64,000 bases of DNA. Source: Zoroaster sp. YZ-2022 (taxonomy: Eukaryota > Echinodermata > Asteroidea > Forcipulatida > Zoroasteridae). The notes under the pieces are model-generated. The model saw only the letters and a list, made by a program, of their open reading frames with translations, did not search any database and was not told the DNA's origin. Positions 45,476 through 56,365 of the stretch are shown piece after piece. Within the stretch, counting starts at the first letter, position 1. Every line of letters starts with the position of its first letter. The stretch spans positions 41,562,036 through 41,626,035 of the forward strand of contig CM055822.1 in NCBI GenBank assembly GCA_029582265.1. The letters are read 5' to 3'. The translations under genes were made by a program, and so were the position numbers.

Positions 45476-47256
45476 TATTTGGAGATACACTCAAGATTGA
45501 TACCTGTAAAAATTCCTCAAATTAAACGAGATGAAGCTGTTTGCGTGGGATTATATAGAGTGATCGATAGAACCGAAGGATCACATGCCTTCATTCTAAT
45601 ATTCTAATATAATTTATGTAGTATTTTCTTTCACAGTGCGACTACCCGTGGTCTGGCGGATAATTTACTCGCTGTTAAAAACAGAAGTCCCGTGGTCACG
45701 CGCCATGGTGTCGAGGTTATTATCAAAGAACAAGACAGAATAACAATAAAGGCCCTCCATTGACAATACCAGGATGGCTACAAAGGGGGAAACAGTACCC
45801 AAAATGGGGCCCCCATTATAAACAATGCTTGCTAAATTATCGTACATGGTGAGAACAAAAGGCACTTGCTCTCCTTTTGCCCAGAAAGAAATTTATTTCA
45901 TGTCTACACGGACCCTTGAACTAATTTCCCGTATCAATCATTACACTATTTCAAGACAAAATCAGGTGCATTCTAATTTTTAATGATTTTACCATAGGTC
46001 TGTGAAGTTTTCAATCAAGGCTACGTACGCCCACATGTATAGCATATATAGGCCTAATAGTATATACCACGCAGCGGTTTTTTACATTTTAGGTGGTAAT
46101 TTGTTCGGCGATGAAAACATTTAAAAACAAATTCCCTTGTGGGGGTAACAATAAACATAGGCATATTCCGTCTGAGGGGCATTTTGTTGACAGTCTAGTA
46201 CAAGAAGGAGACACATTTTGATTGTATTATTTTTTTTAGCCCACCCGATGAGTCTCATCAACACTTTCACGATAGTTACATGTGCTTGCCTGGTGGACAT
46301 AGAATATCGCCTGGTTTACAATGATGTGGACACAGCTTTCTATTGAACATTGTAATCGAATTTCACAATACTAGGCTATAGTCATAATAATGTAGGGGAG
46401 AATAAAAATTGAGTTGAAACGTTTTGTTTTGATCCTCAAATCATACAAGACTTAATTAGAAGTGTATGTGTGTATGTGTCTGTGTCAACACAATGCAGAT
46501 TTAGCAACGAAACCGTTCAGTCTACACGTTTGGTGCTGTCTGGTGCAGCTATAAAGAGGTCGTTGTCACCCGGGGGTGCTCCCCAATGGTATCCAGGCAA
46601 TCTCAATGTTATGTACGTTTGAGGACTTGTATGATTGCCTTGGCACCATTGGGGAGTACCCTGGATCATGACAACGACCCCTCCAGCTCTAGGGTATTTG
46701 AACATGGTTTATCGATCGATAAAATTGTCTTGGTCCGCCACGATCGACCGCCAGGTGTGCGTATTAGCGTACGATTACGTCAGGAAGGGGTGAGGGCGTT
46801 TTCACAACTAACGCTCGTGAGACTGGTAAATAAGTCTATTTTATGAAAACCAGGAAGACAACATGATGAATGACCAACACATGTCGAACAGTCTGCGTAC
46901 AAGTATGTTTATATAACATCATATATTACACCTGCAAAAGACGAAGATATGGGAGTGAATCCCGTGCAACGACAAAGCATGCAGGATGAAACAATATGTC
47001 GTATCTATGGTTACACTTAAAAAAACAAAAACAATACAGGCAGCCCTTTGATGCAAATTGAGTTATTAATAATTCAAATGTTAGAGTTTGTTTTAAGAGA
47101 AAGGTTTAGTTGTTGGAAATACAACTTAAGAATGATAACACTTGCATGATTTCCAACCTTATGGCAATGTAAACTGTGAAGGGAAAGGCATATGATAATA
47201 CACAAACAAAATATAAACAAATAAGAACAGTCAGTCGTCCTATAGATCCTTATCAT
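45476..47256. other. No gene recognised
   Basis: Short frames only. An inverted pair, 'gtcgttgtcacccgggggtg' (46560) and 'ggatcatgacaacgacc' (46662), with 'gctccccaatggtatccagg' and 'caccattggggagtaccctg' inside, marks a MITE of about 120 bp at 46557-46680. Confidence 0.45.
46557..46681. mobile_element. Short palindromic MITE
   Basis: 'ggtcgttgtcacccggggg' and 'ctccccaatggtatccaggc' on the left pair with 'cattggggagtaccctggat' and 'catgacaacgacccc' on the right. Only copy seen. Confidence 0.65.
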
Positions 47257-47984
47257 TTAAAGGTCCTGTGAAGAGTGTATTTACCAAACTTTATTTCTTG
47301 GTGCTGTTATATTGATTGGTATGAATTAAAAACAATTTTAAATGTTTTTTTTAGTTTCGAGTGGATTATTAATTGTTTATCTAATAATCAAAAATTTACC
47401 CCCCGAATTTTCGAAGTTTTAACGAAACGTTCGTGACGTACACAAAGGCAGAAAATTTCTATGTACCGTGAAACGCAGCGCAAGCCCCCATCATGCGGTC
47501 GGAAAACACACCGAAGGCAATGCTAACATTACGGTGTTATTTTATGAAATAACAGAAACAGTTGAGTCAAAGTTCTGATCATTTAAAGATGGACTACAAC
47601 GAGAACTCTCACATTAAATTGACTATCGAACCTTGTTTATGTTGTGTTCAGGTAACAATTTATTGTTGTGGTCACGTTTTTCTCTTTATAATTTTGTTGC
47701 AATTTGACCGAAAAAATTAGACCCCGCTTCTTCGATTTTAGAAATTTCCCGCCCTGCACTGGTTCCCGACAAAGACCCATTGAAAATCCACTATGAAATC
47801 CACGATATAGTACCAGCGGACTTGTAAACCAGCGAAAAGGGATGACGTATAACCCATGAGCACCCGAGAGTAAACAGAAGACGCCATGTTACTTCCGTGT
47901 ATATTATACATGCGTTTTCATGCGTCAGCAGAGGCATGAAGTTTTTATGAAGCTTTTTTTCGACGTTGTTGTCTAACAGTTATA

Positions 47985-48150
47985 ATGCCGACTTCATGTG
48001 TTGTTGGTGGATGCACTAGAAATAGTATTAAGAATCCAGAGACTCATTTTTTTCAATTTCCGCGGGATCCTGCGATATCAAAGGAATGGGTGAAGTTCGT
48101 GAATAATACACGAAAGGATTTCACCTTCATGCCAAAATTCCTGGATCCGC
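47985..48150 (+). pseudogene. THAP zinc-finger N-terminal fragment
   Basis: The frame starts MPTSCVVGGCTRNSIKNPET and continues to QFPRDPAISKEWVKFVNNTR and KDFTFMPK. This is the first half of a THAP DNA-binding domain: the first two zinc ligands C5 and C10, the RFP-type turn and the invariant tryptophan. The second half (C-x2-H and the AVPTIF motif) is missing; the frame changes after MPK into 'ctggatccgcccctg', which looks like the end of a GGATCCGCC element. Either the exon was cut by an insertion or deletion, or the gene is dead. It faces inwards from the left end of the TTAA element. Confidence 0.75.
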
Positions 48151-48203
48151 CCCTGCTGATATTTGCCTGTTTTTATCACTTTATCTGGCTCCCATGTATT
48201 TAA

Positions 48204-49089
48204 TCTTTTATAATCTTTGCTATTGTTACTTTAGGTTATTTTATTATATTTAAAGGGCCTGGGAGCATTTTATTCAAATGGATTTGGTGCTATATACATG
48301 TCTTTTATATTTTTTTATATTAATATTTGATTGAAGACAGAATGACATGGCCTGTACACATTTATTGTTATTCTATTCTTGTATTTTACAATTTATTGCC
48401 ACTGTACACTCAGAACAAGTTTTAAGTTTGATAGGCAGAAGTACATGAGATTTACCAACATGAGATTTACAATATTAGTTTTTGTCACACTTCTCCCTTT
48501 TGTGATGCAAAGCCAAAAAACCTAATTGAATTAGCTTTAATCCAAGAAAATCTGAACCTGCTGATTGTAAGTTTTTTCCTGGGAAAAGAGCAGCAAGTGT
48601 GAAACGAATTTCAAAGGATTTCCAGTTCGGTTTAACAGAACAATGGCCAAGTTCCAAACAAGTATGTACAGGATTTTGATTAAGTTGTTTTCGTCATCAA
48701 GAGGCAACTTTTTTAATTTTGATATTTTAACCTCAAAAATAAACTCAATTGTTGGTTGCAAATACATACATATTTTGTCTTGTCATTTATTCGAAAGTAC
48801 TAAGGTCTTGTAAAATTTTCAGTTCTTGGCATCTTTCTGCCATACCGAATTTGTAATGTTTTTACCATAGTGTATTGTTGGCAACATAAAACAAGTTTAT
48901 TTCACATTAGTGCTAAATTAATCAACTTCTCCCCCCCCCCCCGAAAAGACACAAAATGAAATACACACGTAATTGATTCTGCCATTGATCATGGTTTATG
49001 AACGCACAAAATAATTTGTAACTCCCTCCAGATCATTATAACTAGGGAAGAATGTTACCAATTTAAAAAATAAAACAAAGCAAATCGGC
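48204..49089. other. Interior of the TTAA element, no coding sequence recognised
   Basis: AT-rich, only short frames. A possible minus-strand polyadenylation signal (tttatt, 48896) lies about 190 bp beyond the P2X7-like stop. A C-run is at 48930-48942. Confidence 0.4.
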
Positions 49090-50720
49090 CTAATCCAGTG
49101 GTGGATACGAAAATCCGTTGTACTGTCCATCAGGGTTTGGGAACGTCCTGCGGATTGCGTCCATTACACATGATGGCAGTGGCACCCGGTTGAAACGGCC
49201 AAGATAACCCCAACACCACCTGCCGATATGCAACATGGCGATATTTTCTGTAAAACAAAACAAAAAATCAGACAAAATTATAAACATAAGATTTGTGATT
49301 TGCATGGTGGAGTATCGATATTGTTTACGTTAACACCATGTGAAACTGAAATGCTATAAAACTATAACCATACCAAAAGGCAATCATGATCAAAAGTAAA
49401 CAATTACATACATGTAATGCATGTACAATAAGATATAGATGCACGTGGGTCAACCAAGGTCATATTCAGTTGTGTGCGGTTACTCTGAAGCATGGAGGAA
49501 AAAATCTATTTTTTCCTCCATGTCTGAAGTAAACACCGGTGCTCATTCTGGTCAATCAAAAGTAATCTGCTTGATATGCAGATCATTCAAAACTGACATT
49601 GCTCTAAAATATTAATTGAAATTGATGGTACATTGGCTTTGTACATTCAGTCAACACTCAAATCACTTACTGGTCAAGCGTTCCTTCAACTGCATCTCTG
49701 AAGATACGCTGTTGCAAGCACTCCTGGGTGGAGGCAGATCGCATCAAACCAATCATGGATGGTAAGGCACTGGTTGGGATCATCCACGTTGATGTCCAGC
49801 TGCCGCATCATGTTCTCTGTCTTCTCAACTTCTTTGCAACATATACAGTTTGCGAATAAAGGCTGAAGAACACAATGTCCACACGAACACCTATTACAAA
49901 AAAAACTAGTTTGGAAAATATAATTTTAGTAACTTTGTCATTGGGGTTGCACTACTTAAAAATTGATCTTGAAATACATCCCCCATGAACTGATCAAGGA
50001 CAGGTACATCACGAAGGAATACATTTTTCCATGGGCAGATCAAACATTTTTATTGTGCAGGGGGCTACAACCTTTGATTTGAAGGGAAAGACTAAATGTC
50101 AATTATGCTTAAAGCATGATGGTAAAAGATCATGATTTTATTTGAATTTTGAGCAGTGATTACTTTCCCATCATGTCTTCATAAATACTGGCTAATATTG
50201 CCAACAAATCATAAAACGCAAGACATAGTAATTACCCCAAATTTCCACTGTACATGTATTGTACACATGTACAATTGTACACATGTACATGTACTACTAC
50301 ATTATGTACCTTGGGTCTCCATCATGTTCGTTCATGTTTTTGTCAAGTATAGCCTACAACTATTTTGTACAGCAGAAACGAATTGATCAAACGAAGCATC
50401 ATTCAGTATTTCATTCATTAATCATTTTGTGGGCTTACCAGTCTGTGTTTAGCCGTCTATCATCAGGATTTGGTTCGTCGTCTTCGGCCTGACGATCACC
50501 GTCACCGGGCTGGTCAACTGCAGGCGCCGCAAGTGGCTCGAACCGGTATGGTTCAGCGCCACGTACTTCGACTTGTTCGTCATCGTCTTCGCCTTCTCTC
50601 TCGTCTGGGGAGCTCCCCTCATCGCTACAGCTGACATCACTATCCTCAGAAGTGCCTATATGAAACTCCTCTTCCTCGATCTATACTGTGATCTTCCCAA
50701 TATTCGCTGCTATCGGACAT
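49090..50720 (-). pseudogene. P2X7 C-terminal-domain-like (zinc-binding) gene, three exons, frameshifted
   Basis: Exon A (50439-50720) starts MSDSSEYWEDHSI and, after a one-base shift, reads EEEEFHIGTSEDSD to RLNTDW. Its donor GTAAGC and the acceptor at 49891-49893 join in phase to give W-C. Exon B (49671-49890) reads CSCGHC, then CICCKEVEKTENMM and CLTIHDWFDAICLHPGVLAT, then shifts frame to RDAVEGTLD before donor GTAAGT. Exon C (49090-49247) starts KYRHVAYRQ, shifts, then reads RWCWGYLGRFNRVPLPSC and ends RRTFPNPDGQYNGF. This matches the P2X7 'ballast' domain (CKCGNC... CYATW... LPSCCRWRIRKEFP... GQYSGF), found alone in many invertebrate proteins. There is no channel part. Three frameshifts in separate places suggest decay, or assembly indels if the copy is really intact. 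Splice sites and zinc cysteines are kept. Confidence 0.82.
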
Positions 50721-50959
50721 TTTCGCTGTTTTTCGGTCTAGAAGATGTCGCTTGTCCGCTGTTGTTCCGCATTGCATGTATGGTAAATGCAGGGCGGGTA
50801 ACAAAGCGTCATGGGTGCTACGTCACACACGAAGTATGAATTATTCATGAGTTGAGGGCTTTTGGTGAAACTGGGCTTTTCTGGGTCGTAGAACGCCGAT
50901 CAAATTGATTTTTTTTTGCATGAAGGAACAAGTTTTATTGAATAATAATAATATGTTTA

Positions 50960-51240
50960 GTAATCATTACACATTTCTCGAACGAAAATAGCAATACAGC
51001 ACTTATCATTATTCCGTTGTAGTCCATCTTTAAAAAACTCAAAACAAGCGCAGGCATAATGAGAAAGGTTTAATGTTTTTATGTTTGTCTTGCCAGGATA
51101 TAAAATCAGACACGATGTTTTATTAATGCCGAAAATCACGGCATGTTTTCATGTCGTGAACACTGAAACGGTGAACATGGTGTGAACATGTCGTTTTGCA
51201 CGGAAGTGGACTGGGTTATTCATGGGAGTATTATTAAATG
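50960..51240. other. Spacer between the two minus-strand relics
   Basis: No domain seen. It holds the reverse complement of 'aaagatggactacaacg' from the left side (at 51022-51038) and an (ATT)n-like 'aataataataata' at 50940-50952. Confidence 0.45.
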
Positions 51241-51249
51241 GCCACTTAC

Positions 51250-51581
51250 CCTGAGTCTTTCTCGCTTTAAAAAAGCACCTCTCTTCTTCGTTGGAGCCTT
51301 CCCAGCCTTAGCGGGAATATCTTTGGAATTGCATCTGGTAGCAGCATGGCCTAATTATAAGCCATACCGAACTGGCTGTGAAGGCCCCGTTCAAAGCATG
51401 TCTGTTCGAACTGTGCACTACAATCATAAGAATGAGTGTTCCGTCGGTCCCGACCACTTCTCTCTGGTCAGCTTCACTTCAGTCAAATATGTCTGTATTT
51501 TGGATCAGACGGAAATCGGTGTAGACTAACACCGTCTTTGGTGGTGTTGCTGCAACCTGGAGCGACACACCTCGATGGCAT
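51250..51581 (-). pseudogene. THAP-domain exon with frameshifts and a stop
   Basis: From ATG at 51579-51581 the frame reads MPSRCVAPGCSNTTKDGVSL then HRFPSDPKYRH, a standard THAP start with zinc ligands C5 and C10. After a shift come TEVKLTREKWSGPTEHS, then after another CSAQFEQTCFERGL and, beyond an in-frame TAG, MLLPDAIPKIFP (the THAP LKPDAVPTIF-type motif). Basic KKRGAFLKRERLR follows up to a good donor, AGG|GTAAGT at 51249. The usual C-x2-H ligand pair is C-S-A-Q here, so one zinc ligand is lost. It faces inwards from the right end of the TTAA element. Clearly a relic of a spliced THAP gene. Confidence 0.8.
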
Positions 51582-51896
51582 TATCGAAAATAATAAGCTT
51601 CAAACCTGACAGAAAACTTTTTCTCTAGCAACACTCTGCATGCAGTGGTGCGCTGTATACGACGCATACTTGGGCAAGTGCTGTGGATCGAGGATCGGGA
51701 ATCGCCTCAGTGTACGTTACGAATTTTATGTTAATGAGGGGGTATGGGCGTGTCGAAGCGCACCCCTAAATTTAAAAATTAATATTTTTATGGTATAAAC
51801 GTGAGGGGGAAAATTTACAAATGACAAATATATGTTCCAGTAGGCATACTTTATTGTATACAATGAAAAAAAAACACTATTTCACACGACCTTTAA

Positions 51897-52495
51897 TAAC
51901 ACTGGTCAACATTTTTTTAAAAGTTGTCTGCTTCGGAGATAAAATGTGCTATTTATTATGGATTTTGATGTGCTGAATTCAAATATGACAATTAAAATTG
52001 CTGATTGGCTACTGTTTCCAAGATATTTAAGTTTTTACATTGTATATGATGTACATAGCAGATTTTTAATCATGAATTGTAAACCTAGGTCTTTTCATGT
52101 GTTTATGTAGATACTGACACGGTACCATATCTTGAAAACTAGACCCAATCAACAATTTTAAGCATCATTTCCATTCTCAGTGACCCATAATTAGTCAAGA
52201 TTGACTTCATTTGTTTCGGAAGCATTTTGGCTGTAGACCAGTGTAATCTGCATACACAAATAAATAATGATTAATTGTTGTAAATACCTTGTATTAATCC
52301 ATAGTTTGGAGACGCGTGTAGTTATTTAATAATTAACATGAGCCATAATTTCCTTTTAAAGTTTCCACTACATTTATAGCTGTGTACATTAGCCACAGAG
52401 ACAGGATTACAATCGTACGAGTCTGTCATTCTGAAGATAAGTCCTTTTCAGAAAATAACAAAAAGTAACAAAAAGTGACAATAAAGGAAGAATAT
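51897..52495. other. No gene recognised
   Basis: AT-rich with only short frames, immediately outside the right end of the TTAA element. Confidence 0.4.
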
Positions 52496-52620
52496 TTGAG
52501 GCGAGTTATTATTATGTGATTCGAAAAGAAATAGTGCTTTAATCGACGTTTCGATCAGTGTGTTCTGATCGTCTTCATGATAAAACAAAATAAAGATGAT
52601 CATTGTTACGTACTGTGACA
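52496..52620 (-). mobile_element. Foldback-family fragment with hammerhead-like core
   Basis: The plus strand has 'aatcgacgtttcgatcagtg' and 'tgttctgatcgtcttcatga'. Read on the minus strand: CATGAAGA, stem GATCAG/CTGATC, GAAACGTC. The arms are missing. Confidence 0.6.
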
Positions 52621-53080
52621 CACCCCCACTGGCAGACCCAGGGGTCAAAGGTGACATGTGCCCCCCTTTCCTTTGTCAGTCATTAATAAGGTATTTAACA
52701 TTTTCAGCCATGTCCACCCCTCTTGGCCACCCTTGATCCGACCCTTCATGCCCCTGATGAATTGACGGGAGGGAAAGGCAACATCATCGCTACAACTGAT
52801 TTGCTCTTGCCATCATTTTGCTGTTTTCAAGAAGAAAAGTATAGTTGTGATTGAACAAAAAATGAAACCAGATACTGCACGATATGGAAAAAACCCATTA
52901 CCGGTAGTTCAGATGAACCTGCCAAAAGAAATTGATATTGTATTATGGAAGGAAGAATCATGGAGCCGTGCTCGTATATTAAAGAGATTGTACACATTGT
53001 AACAAAGGTCTGTATATCAGTGGCTGTGCCAGTTCCAAAAAGCTGGGGGAAAGTTGGGGAAAGCTTAAATTTTAAGGTAA
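52621..53080. other. No gene recognised; possible MITE remnant
   Basis: 'cccccactggcagacccagg' at 52624 looks like one end of a G-run MITE. The 75-codon frame at 52945 has no recognisable domain. Confidence 0.35.
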
Positions 53081-53084
53081 TCTT

Positions 53085-53350
53085 GTATCAATTCAATTCA
53101 ATTCAATTAAAAACTGGTTTATTAAATATTCTCAAATCGCGGCATCTGCCGAATTGCAATACTATTATATAACAAAAAACAAATTATACAAACAAAACAA
53201 CCCAAATTGCACAGAAAAATTAAAACAGTCATCTAGAAAAGTAGTTTTCACCACAAAAATGCGACAGAAGGATGTCAACAAATGTCAGTACAGTTAAATT
53301 GAAATAATAATAAAAATAAATAATAAAAAGGAGGGTATTTAAAAAAAAAG
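53085..53350 (-). mobile_element. Dispersed element 3' end with (TTCAA)n tail
   Basis: 'attcaattcaattcaattaa' then 'aaactggtttattaaatatt' repeats the junction seen at 25955-25985; later 'gtcatctagaaaagtagttt' resembles 'acatctagaaaggtaaataa' at 26045. Probable 3' end of a non-LTR retroelement on the minus strand. Confidence 0.55.
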
Positions 53351-54225
53351 GTAATCCTACTTTAAAGGGTTAATATGGCCAGACTATATGTTTACCAGCA
53401 AAAAGCATGGTATCATCTTAAAGCAGAAGCTATGTGCTTTCCAATGATACCTTGGGTTACATTCCAGGGTCACGCATCATTGAGCACCACTGTCTTGAAA
53501 TTGTGGTGCACAATTGCAGTTGGTTCACTTTCCTACTGAACAAAATCGACACAGATTTTGTCTTGTTTTGTTTTATCTTTAATGAGAAAATATCCAGTAC
53601 ATTCAGATGTTTGTATGCATGCATTCCAACATGGAAAACAGATCACTGCAAATTTTTTCTCAAAAATAACAGCATGTCAGACCAGACAGAAGAATTCCCC
53701 ATGATGTTTGGTACCATCAAAATTCACATCAAGTAAGTTTTATATTTATATATAATTCAGTAATGTTGTAATCGGGTATTAGGCCTATATATGAATGGTG
53801 TATACATCGTCCCTTTTATAAGGGACACGACACCATGACGCTGGCGAAAAATCGACATCACTTGATTCGTTTACTCGATTTTTGACAGAGTTGTTGTTGT
53901 TTACACAACATTCTTGCATTGATTTCGTGCATTATGTTGAGAGCAGCATCAACAATTATTGCCGATCCTTCCCAGGTTCGAAATACGTCAAGCAAAATTG
54001 CCGTCTTCAAACGTCTGCTTAAAACTCGCCATTCAACATCTCAGTATAAGTTTTGTCTAGACTGTCACGTGAGTTTGTTTGTTTGTTTGTTTGGGTTTTT
54101 GTTGGGGGGGGGGATTACTACCATTATATAACACCCAAGTAGATCCTTGACATTTGATTGGAGGATTGTAGGTCACGCGGCATTCACTAATCAAACCATT
54201 ACATGGCCTACGTCATAAACCATGC
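53351..54225. other. No gene recognised
   Basis: A 100-codon plus frame at 53434-53736 (including NCSWFTFLLNKIDTDFV) has no domain I can name. (TTTG)n-like runs at 54070-54095 and a G-run follow. Confidence 0.4.
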
Positions 54226-54290
54226 ATTTTGGTTCCATTCACCGTGCATTTTGGTTCCATTCACCGTGCATTTTTGTTCAATCCCATTAT
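54224..54290 (+). repeat. 21-bp repeat, three copies
   Basis: 'cattttggttccattcaccgtg' twice, then a variant with 'cattttt'. The reverse strand also stays open. Confidence 0.88.
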
Positions 54291-54534
54291 TTTGATCAAT
54301 TGCACGCGAGACCACATCATGTGTTATATACACAGCAGTACAAAACGCCCTCTTTTGACAAGACACAACCATTCGAGCAAACCGTGCGTCATAAGCCGAA
54401 AAATAAAGTAGTGGATGCCAGAATACATGTATATTATACATGAATAAATATGTATATTTTATATAGTTTTATCCTCCTATCAAATGACAAAGATCTACTT
54501 GGATGTTATATAAAACAAATAATGAATGTTTCGT

Positions 54535-54660
54535 ATTCGTGCAATGGAGAGAATATTTTCATTAGTTGAAAGATGGAATGTTCCATTCAACGAGGAGAAG
54601 CCTCGTTGAATGGAACATTCCATCTTTCAACTCATGAAAATATTCTCACCATTGCACTCA
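54535..54660. mobile_element. Palindromic foldback sequence, arms of about 57 bp
   Basis: 'gtgcaatggagagaatattt' and 'gaaagatggaatgttccatt' followed by 'caacgagg' on the left pair with 'cctcgttgaatggaacattc' and 'aaatattctcaccattgcac' on the right. Looser pairing extends outwards ('aaataatgaatgttt' with 'acagtcattattt'). Confidence 0.85.
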
Positions 54661-54929
54661 TAAACAGTCATTATTTGTATATATTTTTTATTCATTTAGT
54701 CTATGCATGATAAGGTTGCTTGTATGTGTATTTGTTATCATGATTATTACGTGATATTTCTGTTTTCGTTACAAGTAATATTTAATAAATTATTTGTTCA
54801 GTGTTTCGTTAGTGTGGTGGTTTTCACCAACAGTGTATGTTGGTTTTGCAGATGGTTGGTATGTTGGTAAACTATTCTTAATGTTGTAGGTACTAAACTT
54901 TTACAGGGATCCAGATGCATGCTGACGAA

Positions 54930-55143
54930 CATGATGGGCCAATGGCATGACCAAAGGTGGGGGGGGGGGCAGAGATGATAGCCCCCACGGTTGGCAAAAT
55001 AGTGTCTGTCAGTAAATTCACAAACTTGTTGGTATTTTTGATTGACATAATTTGTCAGTTCATTTGAGTTTTGTGTCGGTAAATTTACCCTCCCCCCCAA
55101 AAAAAAAAATGGCCCCACTCTGAAAATCCTGGCTACTCCACTG
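54930..55143. mobile_element. MITE 'GCGTAGCCAGGA' family
   Basis: Left 'ggccaatggcatgaccaaag', right 'aaaatcctggctactccact', interior 'ggcaaaatagtgtctgtcag' and 'cataatttgtcagttcattt'. Confidence 0.75.
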
Positions 55144-55234
55144 GGATGAGCCGTCTTGATATTCCAACAGATCGAAAAGGAATCTGAAGTAAGGAAAAGT
55201 AAGTTGGTACAATGGATATATTCAATCAACCAAC

Positions 55235-55592
55235 GGCCGAGCGGTCTAGCTTACCGGACTCAAGTTCTGGTGTTAGCAGCAGAATGTGGGTTCGAATCCA
55301 GGCCGTGAAACTTGTGTCCTTGAGCAAGACACTTAACCATAATTGCTTCTCTCCACACAGGGGTTAAATGGGTACCTGTGAGGGCAGAGTTGGTTGATTA
55401 GCCCTATATGCGCTGTAATGGCAGCAATTGAGCTGTATACTCCCCAGGGAGCTGAGATGGTTTCAGGAATGATTTATGAGCCTTATGAGCCTTATGAGCA
55501 GGGGTAATAATATAATGCGCCTTGAGCACCACTCAGTTGGTGGATACGTGCGCTATATAAGTCCACACATTATTATTATTATTATTATTATT
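55235..55592 (+). mobile_element. tRNA-Leu-derived SINE
   Basis: 'acggccgagcggtctagctt', box B 'gggttcgaatccaggcc', the same duplicated 'gagccttat' as the 41421 copy, tail (ATT)n. Confidence 0.92.
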
Positions 55593-56240
55593 AACAATTA
55601 TACTGACGGACCGTTCGATGCAACAGCGATCTTCAATGTACCAATAATGTAACAAAGTGTTATACCTCCAAAGTTATATCATATGGAGGGTGAGGCGGGG
55701 GGGGGGCGGGGGCGGGGGGGAAGGGTAAGGGTGTGCAAAATCGTTACAAAATCTCGTTTTCTCCCTCCTTGGAAATCCCAGCTGCGCTCACGGGCAAGAC
55801 AGAAGTACGCTCAAATCATGCCCCCTATGACCGTTAAGGGTGCACTCCACTAAATAGTGGGACACATAAATAACCAATAAACGATTGTTTTTTGTTTGTT
55901 TGTTTGTTTGTTTTTTAAACCGATCCGTTTTATTTTTTTATTAATAATATTGAGTGAAGATTGATGCGCCAGATGGCTCGGCCATTAAGTACTTAGAACA
56001 AAAATAATCTCATCTCCGAAATATTATATGCATCAGTTTTTTGAAAAAAAGAGAGCTAAAGTTAAGATGACTTTTTGTCTAGTTGCTTTTTTAGAAATTG
56101 TGTGACGCACGTCCGTATGTGCACGGTAGGCTGATGAAACGACAGATGAGATGATCAAACCATTATGCTTCTATCAGACAGTAATATGATATAGCTATCT
56201 TGATATCGCTAATGGCATATAAAGCTCATGTCATTACCAG
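55593..56240. other. No gene recognised
   Basis: A G-rich run at 55690-55725, a single end of the 18430 MITE at 55846-55880 ('gggtgcactccactaaatag') and (GTTT)n at 55887-55910. Confidence 0.45.
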
Positions 56241-56365
56241 ACTTGTGTGACTCGTGACTCGGACTCGGACTCGAGTCACAATGTACAATGACTCGGACTC
56301 GGACTCGACCCTTGGGACTCGGACTAGTGACTCGGACTCGATGTTTGTGACTCGGACTCGCCGGC
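56241..56365 (+). repeat. GACTCG-rich short repeat
   Basis: 'gtgactcggactcggactcg' repeated with spacers. It resembles the end of the CAAGT minisatellite at 36130-36175 and 'acttgtgtgactcg' at its start. Confidence 0.85.

Larger units (their letters stand above)
47261..51892. mobile_element. Large TTAA-flanked DNA transposon (Kolobok-like) carrying THAP and P2X7-like sequences
   Basis: TTAA is present at 47257-47260 and 51893-51896. The left end reads AGGTCCTGTGAAGAGTGT and the right end, read inwards, AGGTCGTGTGAAATAGTGT: inverted repeats of about 19 bp with a few mismatches. A second inverted match, 'aaagatggactacaacg', lies at 47586-47602 and, reversed, at 51022-51038. Inside are a THAP start at 47985 (+), a THAP relic at 51581 (-) and a spliced P2X7-like gene at 49090-50720 (-). 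TTAA targets plus THAP-containing proteins are features of the Kolobok superfamily; piggyBac also uses TTAA. No DDE transposase frame is left, so the copy is non-autonomous or a decayed composite of two insertions. Confidence 0.6.

Noticed and set aside
51182..51529. Plus-strand frame of 115 codons
   Set aside because: Antisense to the THAP relic on the minus strand, which explains why it stays open.
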